Origin: Rhizobium nepotum 39/7
GTDB lineage: Bacteria > Pseudomonadota > Alphaproteobacteria > Rhizobiales > Rhizobiaceae
NCBI RefSeq assembly: GCF_000949865.1
Contig: NZ_JWJH01000018.1
Coordinates: 1 to 64,000, forward strand
Reading direction: 5' to 3'
Length of the DNA stretch: 64,000 nucleotides
The position numbers and the translations under genes were made by a program. The stretch's first letter is position 1; each line of letters starts with the position of its first letter. The notes under the pieces were generated by a model. It did not search any database and was not told the DNA's origin. It saw only the letters and a list, made by a program, of their open reading frames with translations. Below, in pieces: positions 45,913-55,223 of this stretch.

Positions 45913-45920
45913 TTAACCAT
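45913..45920. promoter_or_regulatory. TTAACCAT half-site upstream of pal
   Basis: The 8-base CtrA half-site 75 bp before pal, followed by a second TTAACC 20 bases on. Because a terminator lies between tolB and pal, pal needs a promoter here. Confidence 0.4.
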
Positions 45921-45994
45921 AAGCGTTTGTCGGCTATTAACCTCGATCCGTTAGTGTCTGGCAACGTTATTGAAATTCCAAGGAGAGACCGGCG

Positions 45995-46528
45995 ATGAGC
46001 CGTACACACACTTCGGCACTCAGCCCGATGCAGAAACTGGCCCGTAACCCCGCTGTTATTGCCATGACGCTCGCTCTTGCTCTCGCAGGCTGCGCGAACA
46101 AGAAGAACATGCCGAACAGCGCCGGTGAACTCGGTCTTGGCGGTGCGGGTTCTGCGACGCCGGGCTCCCAGCAGGACTTCACGGTCAATGTCGGCGACCG
46201 CATCTTCTTCGATACGGACTCGACCTCGATCCGAGCCGATGCGCAGCAGACGCTGCAGCGCCAGGCGCAGTGGCTTTCCCGCTACCCGAACTACGCGATC
46301 ACCGTCGAAGGCCATGCCGACGAACGCGGTACGCGTGAATACAACCTGGCGCTCGGCGCCCGTCGTGCCGCTGCGACCCGCGACTTCCTGGCTTCCCAGG
46401 GCGTTCCGGCAGGCCGCATGAAGACGATCTCCTACGGTAAGGAAAAGCCGGTCGCCGTTTGCGACGACATTTCCTGCTGGTCGCAGAACCGCCGCGCCGT
46501 GACGGTTCTCGGTGGCGCGGGCATGTGA
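45995..46528 (+). CDS. pal: Peptidoglycan-associated lipoprotein Pal
   Basis: 177 residues. A lipobox LALAGC puts the lipidated Cys at 33. The OmpA domain carries NVGDRIFFDTDST, VEGHADERGTREYN and QNRRAVTVLG, which bind peptidoglycan. Pal tethers the outer membrane to the wall and is pulled along by TolA. It has its own promoter region and terminator. Confidence 0.96.
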   Translation: MSRTHTSALSPMQKLARNPAVIAMTLALALAGCANKKNMPNSAGELGLGGAGSATPGSQQDFTVNVGDRIFFDTDSTSIRADAQQTLQRQAQWLSRYPNYAITVEGHADERGTREYNLALGARRAAATRDFLASQGVPAGRMKTISYGKEKPVAVCDDISCWSQNRRAVTVLGGAGM

Positions 46529-46555
46529 TCGCCTGACGCTTTTGTGATCTTGAAT

Positions 46556-46590
46556 GGAAGGCGGTCTATGGGCCGCCTTTCGTTTTTTTC
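46556..46590 (+). terminator. Terminator after pal
   Basis: AAGGCGG and CCGCCTT arms around a short loop (TCTATGGG), then CGTTTTTTTC. Confidence 0.8.
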
Positions 46591-46686
46591 ATAGTTTGGC
46601 CGAAGTTAAGTTGCTTTTTCGGTTGATATGGAAAAAATCCGGCTTGCGCCATTCCGGTGCAAATCAGTTAAGGCAGGACGAATGAG

Positions 46687-47688
46687 ATGAAGAAACTTGT
46701 CGTGGCGGGAATGCTGGGGCTTGCAGCCTGCACCGGCCTGAGCGGCACAGCCGTTTCGGGTCCGCTGTTCGGTGCGGGGGGTAGCTTCGGCACGTTCAAC
46801 TCTCAGCAGGCCCCGGTCGTCCGGGTTCAGGCCAATGAAGCCTATAAGGTTCAGCAGCTTGAAGAACAGATCCGGCAGCTCAACGGCCGCATCGAAGAAA
46901 TGAGCTTCCAGCTTTTGCAGATGCAGGAAACGATCCGCAAGGCGCAGGAAGACAATGAGTTCCGCTTCCAGGAACTGGAAGGCGGCAATGCCGGCGGCAA
47001 GGGCGCAAGTCCGACGACGCCGAAAAAGAAGGCGGAGGTCACTCCGACCACCCCGCCGAGTGACGACGTTGCAACAATCATCGAAACGCCACCTCAGGGT
47101 GGCGCTTCCGTTTCGCCGTCCGCCCCGGCCAATGCGCCGAGCGCACCGGCAGAGACGACGCTTGGCTCCATCGAACTTGATTCCAAGGGCATGCCGATCG
47201 GCGGCTCATTGAACCAGGGTGCCAATAATTCTTCCGGCAGTCTTCCGGGTGTCACCACCGGCAACGGTTCGCGCAAGACCGATCCGGTCAACACGGCGGC
47301 GCTGACAAGCGAAAGCGATATCTATCAGGCTGCTTACGGCCATGTTCTTTCCGGCGACTACAAGCTGGCGGAGCAGGGGTTCCAGCAATATCTCCAGGGT
47401 TACCCCAAGGGCACCAAGGCCGCGGATGCCAGCTTCTGGCTGGGGGAGGCGCAATATTCGCAGGGCAAGTTCAACGAGGCGGCGAAAACCTTCCTGAACG
47501 GCCACCAGACCTATGGCAAATCTCCGAAAGCGCCGGAAATGCTGATGAAACTTGGCATGTCGCTTGCGGCTCTGGACAATACCGAAACCGCCTGCGCCAC
47601 GTTGCGCGAGGTGCCGAAGCGTTATCCCAGTGCTTCGAAGACCGTGTTGAACAAGGTTGCCAGCGAACAGAAGCGGCTGAGCTGCTGA
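46687..47688 (+). CDS. cpoB: CpoB (YbgF), coordinator of Tol-Pal and cell-wall synthesis
   Basis: 333 residues: signal peptide, an N-terminal trimerising coiled coil (YKVQQLEEQIRQLNGRIEEM), a Pro/Thr/Ser-rich linker and C-terminal TPR repeats from about residue 205 (ESDIYQAAYGHVLSGDYKLA; NEAAKTFLNGHQTYGKSPKA). It is 158 bp behind pal, in the normal YbgF position. Confidence 0.92.
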   Translation: MKKLVVAGMLGLAACTGLSGTAVSGPLFGAGGSFGTFNSQQAPVVRVQANEAYKVQQLEEQIRQLNGRIEEMSFQLLQMQETIRKAQEDNEFRFQELEGGNAGGKGASPTTPKKKAEVTPTTPPSDDVATIIETPPQGGASVSPSAPANAPSAPAETTLGSIELDSKGMPIGGSLNQGANNSSGSLPGVTTGNGSRKTDPVNTAALTSESDIYQAAYGHVLSGDYKLAEQGFQQYLQGYPKGTKAADASFWLGEAQYSQGKFNEAAKTFLNGHQTYGKSPKAPEMLMKLGMSLAALDNTETACATLREVPKRYPSASKTVLNKVASEQKRLSC

Positions 47689-47718
47689 TTTTTCTCCTGC
47701 CATGGCGGCGGTTTTTCC

Positions 47719-49047
47719 ATGCCGGTTGATGCCCGCATTTTGAACGAAAAAACAGTTGCGCCGCTTGCGGCGGCAAGGTCCTTCGTCGAAAAACTTCACA
47801 AACCCACCCATATTCTCATCGCAATCTCCGGCGGCAGCGATTCCACCGGTCTGTTGCTGGCATTGTATGAGGTGATGGAGGAGATCGGTCGCGAGCGGGT
47901 GCAGCTTTCCGCCGTCACGGTCGACCATGCACTGAGAGCGGAATCCGCCGATGAGGCCCATAAGGTCTCCATGCTTTGCGCCGAACTCGGCATTCCCCAT
48001 GCCGTGCGCCGATGGGATGGCGTCAAACCCGCTTCAGGCATTTCCGAAGCCTCGCGCCTCGCCCGATATCGCCTGATCGCCGAGGTTGCCCGTGACATTG
48101 GCGCGGATCTTGTCGTGACAGGGCATACGATCGGCGACCAGCGGGAAACCGTCGCGATGCGCGCCGCCCGGAATAGTGGCGTTGACAATCTCGGTCTCTC
48201 CGGAATGGCTGATGCCGTCCTATACGACAGGCGTCACTGGATCATGCGGCCGTTCCTGACCTGTGAAAGACAGGCAATCCGCGATTTCGTCTCATCCCGT
48301 TCGCGGGGCTGGATTGACGATCCGAGCAATGAAAACGCCGGCTATGAACGCGTGCGGGTGCGACAGTCACTTCCCGGCTCCCCGGTGCAGGTCGATGCGG
48401 AGGCGGCAGTCAAAAGGCAGGCGCTTTCTGAAAAAACGGCCGCTTTCCTGCGCCGGTACGTTGATGTCTCTCAATCCGCGCTCGCCAGATTATCCGGCGA
48501 CGGCCTGATGCCCGATCTTCCGGAATTCCGGCACGGTCTGGCGGCGCTCATCGCTACGCTCGGCGGCAGGGCCTATTTTCCGGCCGCAAGCAGCATGGAG
48601 CGGGTGTTGCTGTTTCTCAAAACGGGGGAGAACGGCCGGATGACGGCCGGTCGCGTTCTCCTCGATCGGCGGCGGGATGGGCTTTATCTTTTTCGCGAAC
48701 ATCGAAACCTGCCGGAGCTTCGCGTCGAGGCCGGCACTCAGGGATGGTGGGACGGTCGCTTCCTTGTGACAAACACATCGGCTTTTCCGGTGCATGTCGG
48801 GGCGGGCAGTGCTGCGGATGCGGCGGCACTTTTCCCGTTGGTGCCGGTTGGAGTGGCGAAACAGGCGATGGCGATCCTGCCGCAAATCGCCGCACCGGCC
48901 GCCGGCGCTTTGTCCTTGGCGGACACCGTCACCATCGCGCCGAGGCTCGCACCCTTCGACCTTTTCCTGCCGCGCTTCGACCTTGAGTTGGCGGATGCTA
49001 TCGCCGTTTTATTTGGCCGCCCGGCATATCCACAGCCGCCGGTTTAA
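47719..49047 (+). CDS. tilS: tRNA(Ile)-lysidine synthase
   Basis: TilS puts lysine on C34 of tRNA-Ile(CAU) so that it reads AUA. 442 residues: PP-loop [16 protein letters not shown] (SGGSDS at about 37-42), [32 protein letters not shown], then a C-terminal part of about 200 residues that is poorly conserved. It is 30 bp after cpoB and precedes ftsH, an order common in alphaproteobacteria. Confidence 0.93.
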   Translation: MPVDARILNEKTVAPLAAARSFVEKLHKPTHILIAISGGSDSTGLLLALYEVMEEIGRERVQLSAVTVDHALRAESADEAHKVSMLCAELGIPHAVRRWDGVKPASGISEASRLARYRLIAEVARDIGADLVVTGHTIGDQRETVAMRAARNSGVDNLGLSGMADAVLYDRRHWIMRPFLTCERQAIRDFVSSRSRGWIDDPSNENAGYERVRVRQSLPGSPVQVDAEAAVKRQALSEKTAAFLRRYVDVSQSALARLSGDGLMPDLPEFRHGLAALIATLGGRAYFPAASSMERVLLFLKTGENGRMTAGRVLLDRRRDGLYLFREHRNLPELRVEAGTQGWWDGRFLVTNTSAFPVHVGAGSAADAAALFPLVPVGVAKQAMAILPQIAAPAAGALSLADTVTIAPRLAPFDLFLPRFDLELADAIAVLFGRPAYPQPPV

Positions 49048-49201
49048 ATCCGGCCTCTTTTTCGTGAATTGCCACGGAATACTTTTTACACCAAAACGCA
49101 TCAGATAACGGCCTTCGCCTTGGCAACGGCAGATGTCGTCCTTATGTTAGGGGCGAGTAATGGCGGGCAGCAAACATGTCCGTGTGAGTTCGGGGAGTTC
49201 T

Positions 49202-51166
49202 ATGAACCCAAATTTCAGAAATTTCGCCTTGTGGGCGGTGATTGCCCTTTTGCTGATCGCTTTGTTCAGCATGTTCCAGACCTCGCCGACGCAAACGAGT
49301 TCGCGTGAAATTCCGTATTCCCAGTTCATTCGCGATGTGGACTCCGGACGAGTTCGCGACGTGACCGTGACGGGAAACAGGGTTCTCGGAACCTATACCG
49401 AAAACGGTACGGCCTTTCAGACCTATTCCCCCGTCATCGACGACAGCCTGATGGAACGTTTGCAGAGCAAGAACGTCACCATCGTGGCACGTCCCGAGAG
49501 CGACGGTTCCTCTGGTTTTTTGAGCTATCTCGGCACGCTCTTGCCGATGTTCCTCATCCTTGGCGTCTGGCTGTTCTTCATGCGACAGATGCAGGGCGGC
49601 TCGCGCGGCGCGATGGGTTTTGGCAAGTCCAAGGCCAAGCTTCTGACGGAAGCGCATGGTCGGGTGACGTTTGACGACGTCGCAGGCGTGGACGAAGCCA
49701 AGCAGGACCTTGAGGAAATCGTGGAGTTTCTGCGCGACCCGCAGAAGTTCCAGCGCCTCGGCGGCAAAATTCCGCGCGGCGTGCTGCTGGTCGGCCCTCC
49801 CGGCACCGGTAAAACGCTTCTGGCGCGTTCCGTCGCTGGCGAAGCGAATGTGCCGTTCTTCACCATTTCCGGTTCGGACTTCGTGGAAATGTTTGTCGGC
49901 GTTGGCGCAAGCCGTGTGCGTGACATGTTCGAACAGGCCAAGAAAAATGCGCCCTGCATCATCTTTATCGACGAAATCGATGCTGTCGGTCGTCATCGCG
50001 GCGCCGGTCTCGGCGGTGGTAATGACGAGCGCGAGCAGACGCTGAACCAGCTGCTGGTCGAGATGGACGGCTTCGAGGCCAATGAGGGCATCATCCTCAT
50101 CGCCGCGACCAACCGTCCTGACGTTCTCGACCCGGCGCTTCTGCGTCCCGGCCGTTTCGACCGTCAGGTCGTCGTGCCAAACCCGGATATCGTCGGCCGC
50201 GAGCGCATCCTCAAGGTTCACATTCGCAACGTGCCGTTGGCCCCGAATGTCGATCTCAAGATTCTGGCCCGTGGCACGCCCGGTTTTTCGGGTGCAGACC
50301 TGATGAACCTCGTCAACGAAGCCGCCCTGATGGCCGCCCGCCGCAACAAGCGCGTGGTGACCATGCAGGAGTTCGAGGACGCCAAGGACAAGATCATGAT
50401 GGGTGCGGAACGCCGCTCCTCCGCCATGACCGAGGCTGAAAAGAAATTGACGGCTTACCATGAGGCGGGACACGCGATTACCGCGCTGAAGGTCGCCATG
50501 GCCGATCCGTTGCACAAAGCGACGATCATACCTCGCGGCCGTGCCTTGGGTATGGTCATGCAGTTGCCGGAAGGCGACCGCTACTCCATGAGCTACAAAT
50601 GGATGGTGTCGCGTCTGGTGATCATGATGGGTGGTCGCGTTGCCGAGGAATTGACCTTCGGCAAGGAGAACATCACCTCCGGTGCGTCTTCGGATATCGA
50701 GCAGGCCACCAAGCTTGCCCGCGCCATGGTGACGCAATGGGGCTTCTCCGATGCTCTAGGACAGGTATCCTACGGTGAGAACCAGCAGGAAGTGTTCCTT
50801 GGCCATTCCGTTTCGCAGTCCAAGAACGTTTCCGAGGCAACGGCTCAGACGATCGACACCGAAGTTCGCCGCCTGATCGACGAGGCCTATACTGAGGCAC
50901 GGCGTATTCTGACGGACAACCATGACGGGTTTGTTGCGATTGCCGAGGGTCTTCTCGAATATGAGACCCTGACGGGTGACGAGATCAAGGCATTGCTGAG
51001 GGGCGAGAAGCCCGCGCGCGATCTGGGCGATGATTCTCCAGGCAGCCGTGGTTCGGCAGTGCCGAAAGCCGGCACCAAGAAGGACGGCCCAAGTGAAGCC
51101 AAGGGTGACGGCGAAGCCAAGGGCGACGGTGAGGCCGAAGGTGGCATGGAGCCGCAGCCGCACTGA
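49202..51166 (+). CDS. ftsH: ATP-dependent zinc metalloprotease FtsH
   Basis: Membrane-bound AAA protease for unassembled membrane proteins and regulators such as LpxC. 654 residues from MNPNFRNFA, with GGGAG just upstream. Two membrane helices ([31 protein letters not shown]) flank a small periplasmic domain. Walker A GPPGTGKT (198-205), Walker [13 protein letters not shown], second region of homology [17 protein letters not shown], and the zinc site HEAGH (420-424). The tail has a short Lys-Gly-Asp-Gly-Glu-Ala repeat. A long stem-loop follows the stop. Confidence 0.97.
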   Translation: MNPNFRNFALWAVIALLLIALFSMFQTSPTQTSSREIPYSQFIRDVDSGRVRDVTVTGNRVLGTYTENGTAFQTYSPVIDDSLMERLQSKNVTIVARPESDGSSGFLSYLGTLLPMFLILGVWLFFMRQMQGGSRGAMGFGKSKAKLLTEAHGRVTFDDVAGVDEAKQDLEEIVEFLRDPQKFQRLGGKIPRGVLLVGPPGTGKTLLARSVAGEANVPFFTISGSDFVEMFVGVGASRVRDMFEQAKKNAPCIIFIDEIDAVGRHRGAGLGGGNDEREQTLNQLLVEMDGFEANEGIILIAATNRPDVLDPALLRPGRFDRQVVVPNPDIVGRERILKVHIRNVPLAPNVDLKILARGTPGFSGADLMNLVNEAALMAARRNKRVVTMQEFEDAKDKIMMGAERRSSAMTEAEKKLTAYHEAGHAITALKVAMADPLHKATIIPRGRALGMVMQLPEGDRYSMSYKWMVSRLVIMMGGRVAEELTFGKENITSGASSDIEQATKLARAMVTQWGFSDALGQVSYGENQQEVFLGHSVSQSKNVSEATAQTIDTEVRRLIDEAYTEARRILTDNHDGFVAIAEGLLEYETLTGDEIKALLRGEKPARDLGDDSPGSRGSAVPKAGTKKDGPSEAKGDGEAKGDGEAEGGMEPQPH

Positions 51167-51191
51167 TCGCTTGAACACGGCGAGTGATTGT

Positions 51192-51224
51192 AAATGGCCA
51201 CCCGGTTTTCCGGGTGGCCATTTC
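51192..51224 (+). terminator. Stem-loop after ftsH
   Basis: A 14-bp perfect stem AAATGGCCACCCGG / CCGGGTGGCCATTT around TTTT. There is no long U-run, so termination may be partial. Confidence 0.6.
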
Positions 51225-51356
51225 AGTTTGGTAACAAGATATAAGCCATTTTCGCGGTAATTTACGTGCTGTTTATCGTTGTTTGTGGCATCTAGCCAAA
51301 AATGCTTCCGGCTGTTTTCACCTTTTGCCGGAATGCCCGAAAGATTTGGAGTTCAA

Positions 51357-52709
51357 ATGGCACGCCGTTATTTCGGAACCGATGGTATCCGCGGACAGTC
51401 GAACGTATTTCCCATGACACCGGATCTGGCGATGCGTGTGGGCATTGCGGTTGGAACGATCTTCCGCCGGGGCCATCATCGCCATCGCGTCGTGATCGGC
51501 AAGGATACGCGGCTTTCGGGGTATATGCTGGAAAATGCACTGGTTGCCGGTTTTACCGCAGCCGGCCTCGATGTCTTTCTGCTCGGGCCTATTCCCACGC
51601 CCGCCGTCGCGATGCTGACCCGTTCGCTGCGTGCCGATATCGGCGTGATGATCTCGGCGTCGCACAACCCCTTTTCCGACAACGGCATCAAGCTTTTCGG
51701 ACCGGACGGCTACAAGCTCTCCGACGAACTGGAAATGGAAATCGAGGATATTCTCGACAAGGATATCTATGCCCAGCTTGCCAAGCCGAGCGAGATCGGT
51801 CGCGCCAAGCGCGTGGATGGCGATATTTACCGCTATATCGAATTCGTCAAACGCACCCTGCCGCGTGACGTGACGCTGAGCGGCCTCCGGATCGCCATCG
51901 ACTGCGCCAACGGCGCTGCCTATAAGGTGGCCCCCGCAGCACTCTGGGAACTGGGGGCGGAAGTCGTCACCATCGGCAACGAGCCGAACGGTATCAATAT
52001 CAACCTCGAATGCGGCTCCACCCATCCCGAAGCCCTGCAGAAGAAGGTGCATGAGGTGCGGGCTGATATCGGCATCGCGCTCGATGGCGATGCGGACCGT
52101 GTCATCATCGTCGACGAACGTGGTGAGATCGTCGACGGCGACCAGCTGATGGCGGTGATTGCCGATAGCTGGGCCGCCGACAACACGCTGCGCGGCGGCG
52201 GCATTGTCGCCACCGTGATGTCCAACCTCGGCCTGGAGCGCTTCCTTGGCGACAAGGGCCTCACCCTTGCCCGCACCAAGGTGGGCGACCGTTATGTCGT
52301 CGAGCATATGCGCAACCACAATTTCAACGTTGGCGGTGAGCAGTCCGGCCATATCGTGCTGTCGGATTACGGCACCACCGGTGATGGTCTCGTGGCGGCA
52401 TTGCAGGTTCTCGCCAAGGTTAAACGCTCCGGCCTTACCGTCAGCGAGGTTTGCCGCAAGTTCGAGCCGGTGCCGCAACTCCTGAAAAACGTGCGTATTT
52501 CCGGCGGAAAACCGCTGGAAAACCCTGTTGTGCAGCAGGCGATCGCTGATGCGGAAAGCGCGTTGGCCAATAATGGCCGCCTCGTCATCCGCCCTTCCGG
52601 CACGGAACCGCTGATCCGTGTCATGGCGGAGGGCGACGACAGCGCGAAAGTGGAGCAGATCGTCAACGACCTTGTCGGCGTCATATCCAACGCCCGTTCC
52701 GCCGCGTAA
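51357..52709 (+). CDS. glmM: Phosphoglucosamine mutase
   Basis: Converts glucosamine-6-phosphate to glucosamine-1-phosphate for peptidoglycan and lipid A. 450 residues: [13 protein letters not shown], phosphoserine loop [12 protein letters not shown] (Ser102), metal loop [25 protein letters not shown] and the C-terminal [12 protein letters not shown]. Start MARRYFG is taken; the 26 upstream codons are not conserved. 190 bp behind ftsH. Confidence 0.97.
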   Translation: MARRYFGTDGIRGQSNVFPMTPDLAMRVGIAVGTIFRRGHHRHRVVIGKDTRLSGYMLENALVAGFTAAGLDVFLLGPIPTPAVAMLTRSLRADIGVMISASHNPFSDNGIKLFGPDGYKLSDELEMEIEDILDKDIYAQLAKPSEIGRAKRVDGDIYRYIEFVKRTLPRDVTLSGLRIAIDCANGAAYKVAPAALWELGAEVVTIGNEPNGININLECGSTHPEALQKKVHEVRADIGIALDGDADRVIIVDERGEIVDGDQLMAVIADSWAADNTLRGGGIVATVMSNLGLERFLGDKGLTLARTKVGDRYVVEHMRNHNFNVGGEQSGHIVLSDYGTTGDGLVAALQVLAKVKRSGLTVSEVCRKFEPVPQLLKNVRISGGKPLENPVVQQAIADAESALANNGRLVIRPSGTEPLIRVMAEGDDSAKVEQIVNDLVGVISNARSAA

Positions 52710-52730
52710 GCTGCGCGGAGAAAGAAACGA

Positions 52731-52765
52731 AAAAGAAGCCGGCCTTCCAGCCGGTTTTTTCTTTT
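52731..52765 (+). terminator. Terminator after glmM
   Basis: AAGCCGG and CCGGTTTTTT arms around CCTTCCAG, with A-rich and T-rich flanks. Confidence 0.75.
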
Positions 52766-52799
52766 AGTGTTTCCTAATAAATATAGTGAATCATCGTGG

Positions 52800-52814
52800 T
52801 TAATCGGGACTTAA
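52800..52814 (+). promoter_or_regulatory. CtrA box upstream of the outer-membrane protein gene
   Basis: TTAA, seven bases (TCGGGAC), TTAA, continuing as TTAACCAT: both the full and the 8-base CtrA consensus in one place, 86 bp before the start codon. In Brucella, CtrA controls Omp25, a family relative, which makes this site plausible. Confidence 0.65.
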
Positions 52815-52899
52815 CCATTTTACGTCAATCTCCATGACTGAACAGTTCACTGGCATCTGCTGTCGCAATCGCGCACGTGCCTCTTCAGGAGTGGAAGTC

Positions 52900-53745
52900 A
52901 TGAAAAACGCCCTGGCCGGATTTCTGGCCGTTCTGCTGACCGGCACGAGCGCCGTCGGCGCAGATCTTTACCAGGCCGAACCCGCCCCGGCTTACGTCGA
53001 GGCCCCCGAAGTTCAGATCACGCAGGCGAGCGGCTGGTATTTGCGCGGCGACGTCGGTTATTCCTTCAACAAGCTGCGCGGCGCCCACTATTATCAGGGT
53101 GGACCCAGTGGTGATCTGAGGGATTTTGACACCGCGACGATGAAGGATAGTTATATCATCGGTGCCGGTGTCGGTTATCAGTTCAACAACTATTTTCGCA
53201 GTGACGTGACGTTTGACTATATGGGTAAGTCGGATTTCCGTGGTTCGACGAGCGGTGAATGTGGCTCCGTGACCGGTCCCTGTGTCTCGGCGGACCTCAG
53301 TGCGCTGCGGGCCTATACGCTCATGGCGAATGCCTATGTCGATCTCGGAACTTACGGTCGCATCACGCCTTATGTCGGCGGCGGTATCGGCGGCTCCTAT
53401 GTCAAATGGGACAAGCTGCGCAACACCTCGTGCAGCACAAGCGGCCTCGGCTGCGATCCGACCACGGAACACGGTGGCAAGGGCAAGTGGCGTTTCGCCT
53501 ACGCCCTGATGGCCGGCGCCTCCATCGACGTCACCTGTAACCTCAAGGCCGATATCGGCTACCGTTTCCGCCACATCAACAAGGGCGACATGTTCGGTTA
53601 CGAGAACAATGGTGGCCCCGGCCGCGACAAGGGCCTCTATTCGCATGAAGTGCGTGTCGGCGGCCGTTATGTCTTCAATGGCTGCGATACCGCGCAATAT
53701 ATGCCGCCTGCCGATATTCCGTTGCAGCCTGCCGTTTATAAATAA
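52900..53745 (+). CDS. Outer-membrane beta-barrel protein (Omp25/Omp31-like)
   Basis: 281 residues. Signal peptide MKNALAGFLAVLLTGTSAVG with cleavage near GAD, then alternating beta-strands: GWYLRGDVGYSF, MKDSYIIGAGVGYQFNNYF, RITPYVGGGIGGSYV and KADIGYRFRHINKG, ending in an aromatic-rich strand RVGGRYVFNG. This is the surface porin-like family dominant in rhizobial outer membranes. AGGAG precedes the ATG nine bases upstream. It has its own CtrA-type promoter and terminator. Confidence 0.87.
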   Translation: MKNALAGFLAVLLTGTSAVGADLYQAEPAPAYVEAPEVQITQASGWYLRGDVGYSFNKLRGAHYYQGGPSGDLRDFDTATMKDSYIIGAGVGYQFNNYFRSDVTFDYMGKSDFRGSTSGECGSVTGPCVSADLSALRAYTLMANAYVDLGTYGRITPYVGGGIGGSYVKWDKLRNTSCSTSGLGCDPTTEHGGKGKWRFAYALMAGASIDVTCNLKADIGYRFRHINKGDMFGYENNGGPGRDKGLYSHEVRVGGRYVFNGCDTAQYMPPADIPLQPAVYK

Positions 53746-53770
53746 ACGTCACGCCGGACTGATAGTTTGA

Positions 53771-53807
53771 AACCGCCCGCATCCTCCTCGGATGCGGGCG
53801 GTTTTTT
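53771..53807 (+). terminator. Terminator after the outer-membrane protein gene
   Basis: A 13-bp stem AACCGCCCGCATC / GATGCGGGCGGTT around CTCCTCG with TTTTTTG behind. Confidence 0.92.
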
Positions 53808-53866
53808 GTTTAGGGGTGTCTGACGCGGCGCATGACGCATATGGACCAAAATTTCCATGCGTAGCG

Positions 53867-53961
53867 ACATATTCCGCTTGACGGAGGCCGGTGAGAGGAA
53901 TAGCAACGGCGTCAGGACACTCCACCCTAACGTGGAGCGCCTATCTGGAAGGATAGTCAAA
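53867..53961 (+). promoter_or_regulatory. serC leader RNA motif
   Basis: The 95 bases before serC fold into three stems: an outer ATTCC / GGAAT, a hairpin CTCCAC / GTGGAG at 53920-53937 and a final hairpin CTATC / GATAG at 53941-53956. The last hairpin contains the ribosome binding site GGAAGGA. This matches the serC RNA motif described as a candidate cis-regulator of serC in alphaproteobacteria. The ligand is unknown. Confidence 0.7.
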
Positions 53962-55140
53962 ATGACAGATATCGTGAAGCCGGACGTGCGTCCGGGCAAT
54001 ACGCATTTTTCCTCTGGTCCCTGCTCGAAGCGTCCCGGTTGGTCGCTAGATGCTCTTTCCGATGCGCCGCTCGGTCGCTCGCATCGCGCCAAGGTTGGCA
54101 AAGCCAAGCTGAAGCAGGCCATCGATCTCACCCGTGAAATTTTGAGTGTTCCCGCCGATTATCGTATCGGCATCGTTCCTGCATCCGATACCGGCGCCGT
54201 TGAAATGGCGCTCTGGTCTCTGCTCGGCGAACGTGGCGTCGATATGGTCGCCTGGGAAAGCTTCGGTGCCGGCTGGGTCACCGACGTCGTCAAGCAGCTG
54301 AAGCTTAAGGACGTCCGCAAGTTCGAGGCCGATTACGGCCTGCTGCCGAACCTTGCCGAGGTCGATTTCGACCGTGACGTGGTTTTCACCTGGAACGGCA
54401 CCACGTCAGGCGTTCGCGTTCCAAATGCCGATTTCATTCCTGATGACCGCAAAGGTCTGACGATCTGTGACGCCACCTCGGCGGCTTTTGCGCAGGATAT
54501 GGACTTTACAAAGCTCGACGTCGTGACCTTCTCCTGGCAGAAGGTTCTGGGCGGCGAGGGCGGCCATGGCGTCATCATTCTTTCGCCCCGCGCTGTCGAG
54601 CGCCTCTTGAGCTACGCGCCGGCATGGCCTCTGCCGAAAATCTTCCGCATGGTTTCCGGCGGCAAGCTCATCGAAGGCATTTTCACCGGCGAAACCATCA
54701 ACACGCCGTCGATGCTCTGCGTTGAGGACTATATCGACGCGCTGCTGTGGGCGAAGAACCTCGGTGGCCTGAAGGCGTTGATCGGCCGTGCCGATGCCAA
54801 TGCCAAGGTCATTTACGACTTCATCGAGAAGAATAACTGGATCGCCAATCTGGCCGTCAAGCCGGAAACCCGCTCCAATACCTCCGTCTGCCTGAAGATC
54901 GTCGATCCCGACGTGGCTGCGCTGGACGCCGCCGCGCAGGCGGATTTCGCCAAGGGCATCGTTGCCCTGCTCGAAAAGGAAAATGTCGCCCTCGATATCG
55001 GCGCTTACCGCGACGCACCGTCCGGTCTGCGCATCTGGGCCGGCGCGACCATCGAGACGGCCGATATGGAAGCCGTCATGCCCTGGCTCGCCTGGGCGTA
55101 CCAGACGCAGAAGGCAACGCTCTCCAAGGCTGCCGCCTGA
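53962..55140 (+). CDS. serC: Phosphoserine aminotransferase
   Basis: Transfers an amino group from glutamate to 3-phosphohydroxypyruvate in serine synthesis. 392 residues: [36 protein letters not shown], and the PLP lysine in [16 protein letters not shown] (Lys194). This is the long alphaproteobacterial type. It sits behind the structured leader, 83 bp before serA, with which it forms an operon. Confidence 0.96.
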   Translation: MTDIVKPDVRPGNTHFSSGPCSKRPGWSLDALSDAPLGRSHRAKVGKAKLKQAIDLTREILSVPADYRIGIVPASDTGAVEMALWSLLGERGVDMVAWESFGAGWVTDVVKQLKLKDVRKFEADYGLLPNLAEVDFDRDVVFTWNGTTSGVRVPNADFIPDDRKGLTICDATSAAFAQDMDFTKLDVVTFSWQKVLGGEGGHGVIILSPRAVERLLSYAPAWPLPKIFRMVSGGKLIEGIFTGETINTPSMLCVEDYIDALLWAKNLGGLKALIGRADANAKVIYDFIEKNNWIANLAVKPETRSNTSVCLKIVDPDVAALDAAAQADFAKGIVALLEKENVALDIGAYRDAPSGLRIWAGATIETADMEAVMPWLAWAYQTQKATLSKAAA

Positions 55141-55223
55141 TTTTGATACCGGCCCTGCGCTGATGCAGGGCCGCCGATTTCCCGCTTTTAAAACTGCACC
55201 GCTTTTCAAGGAGCCCGTAAACC

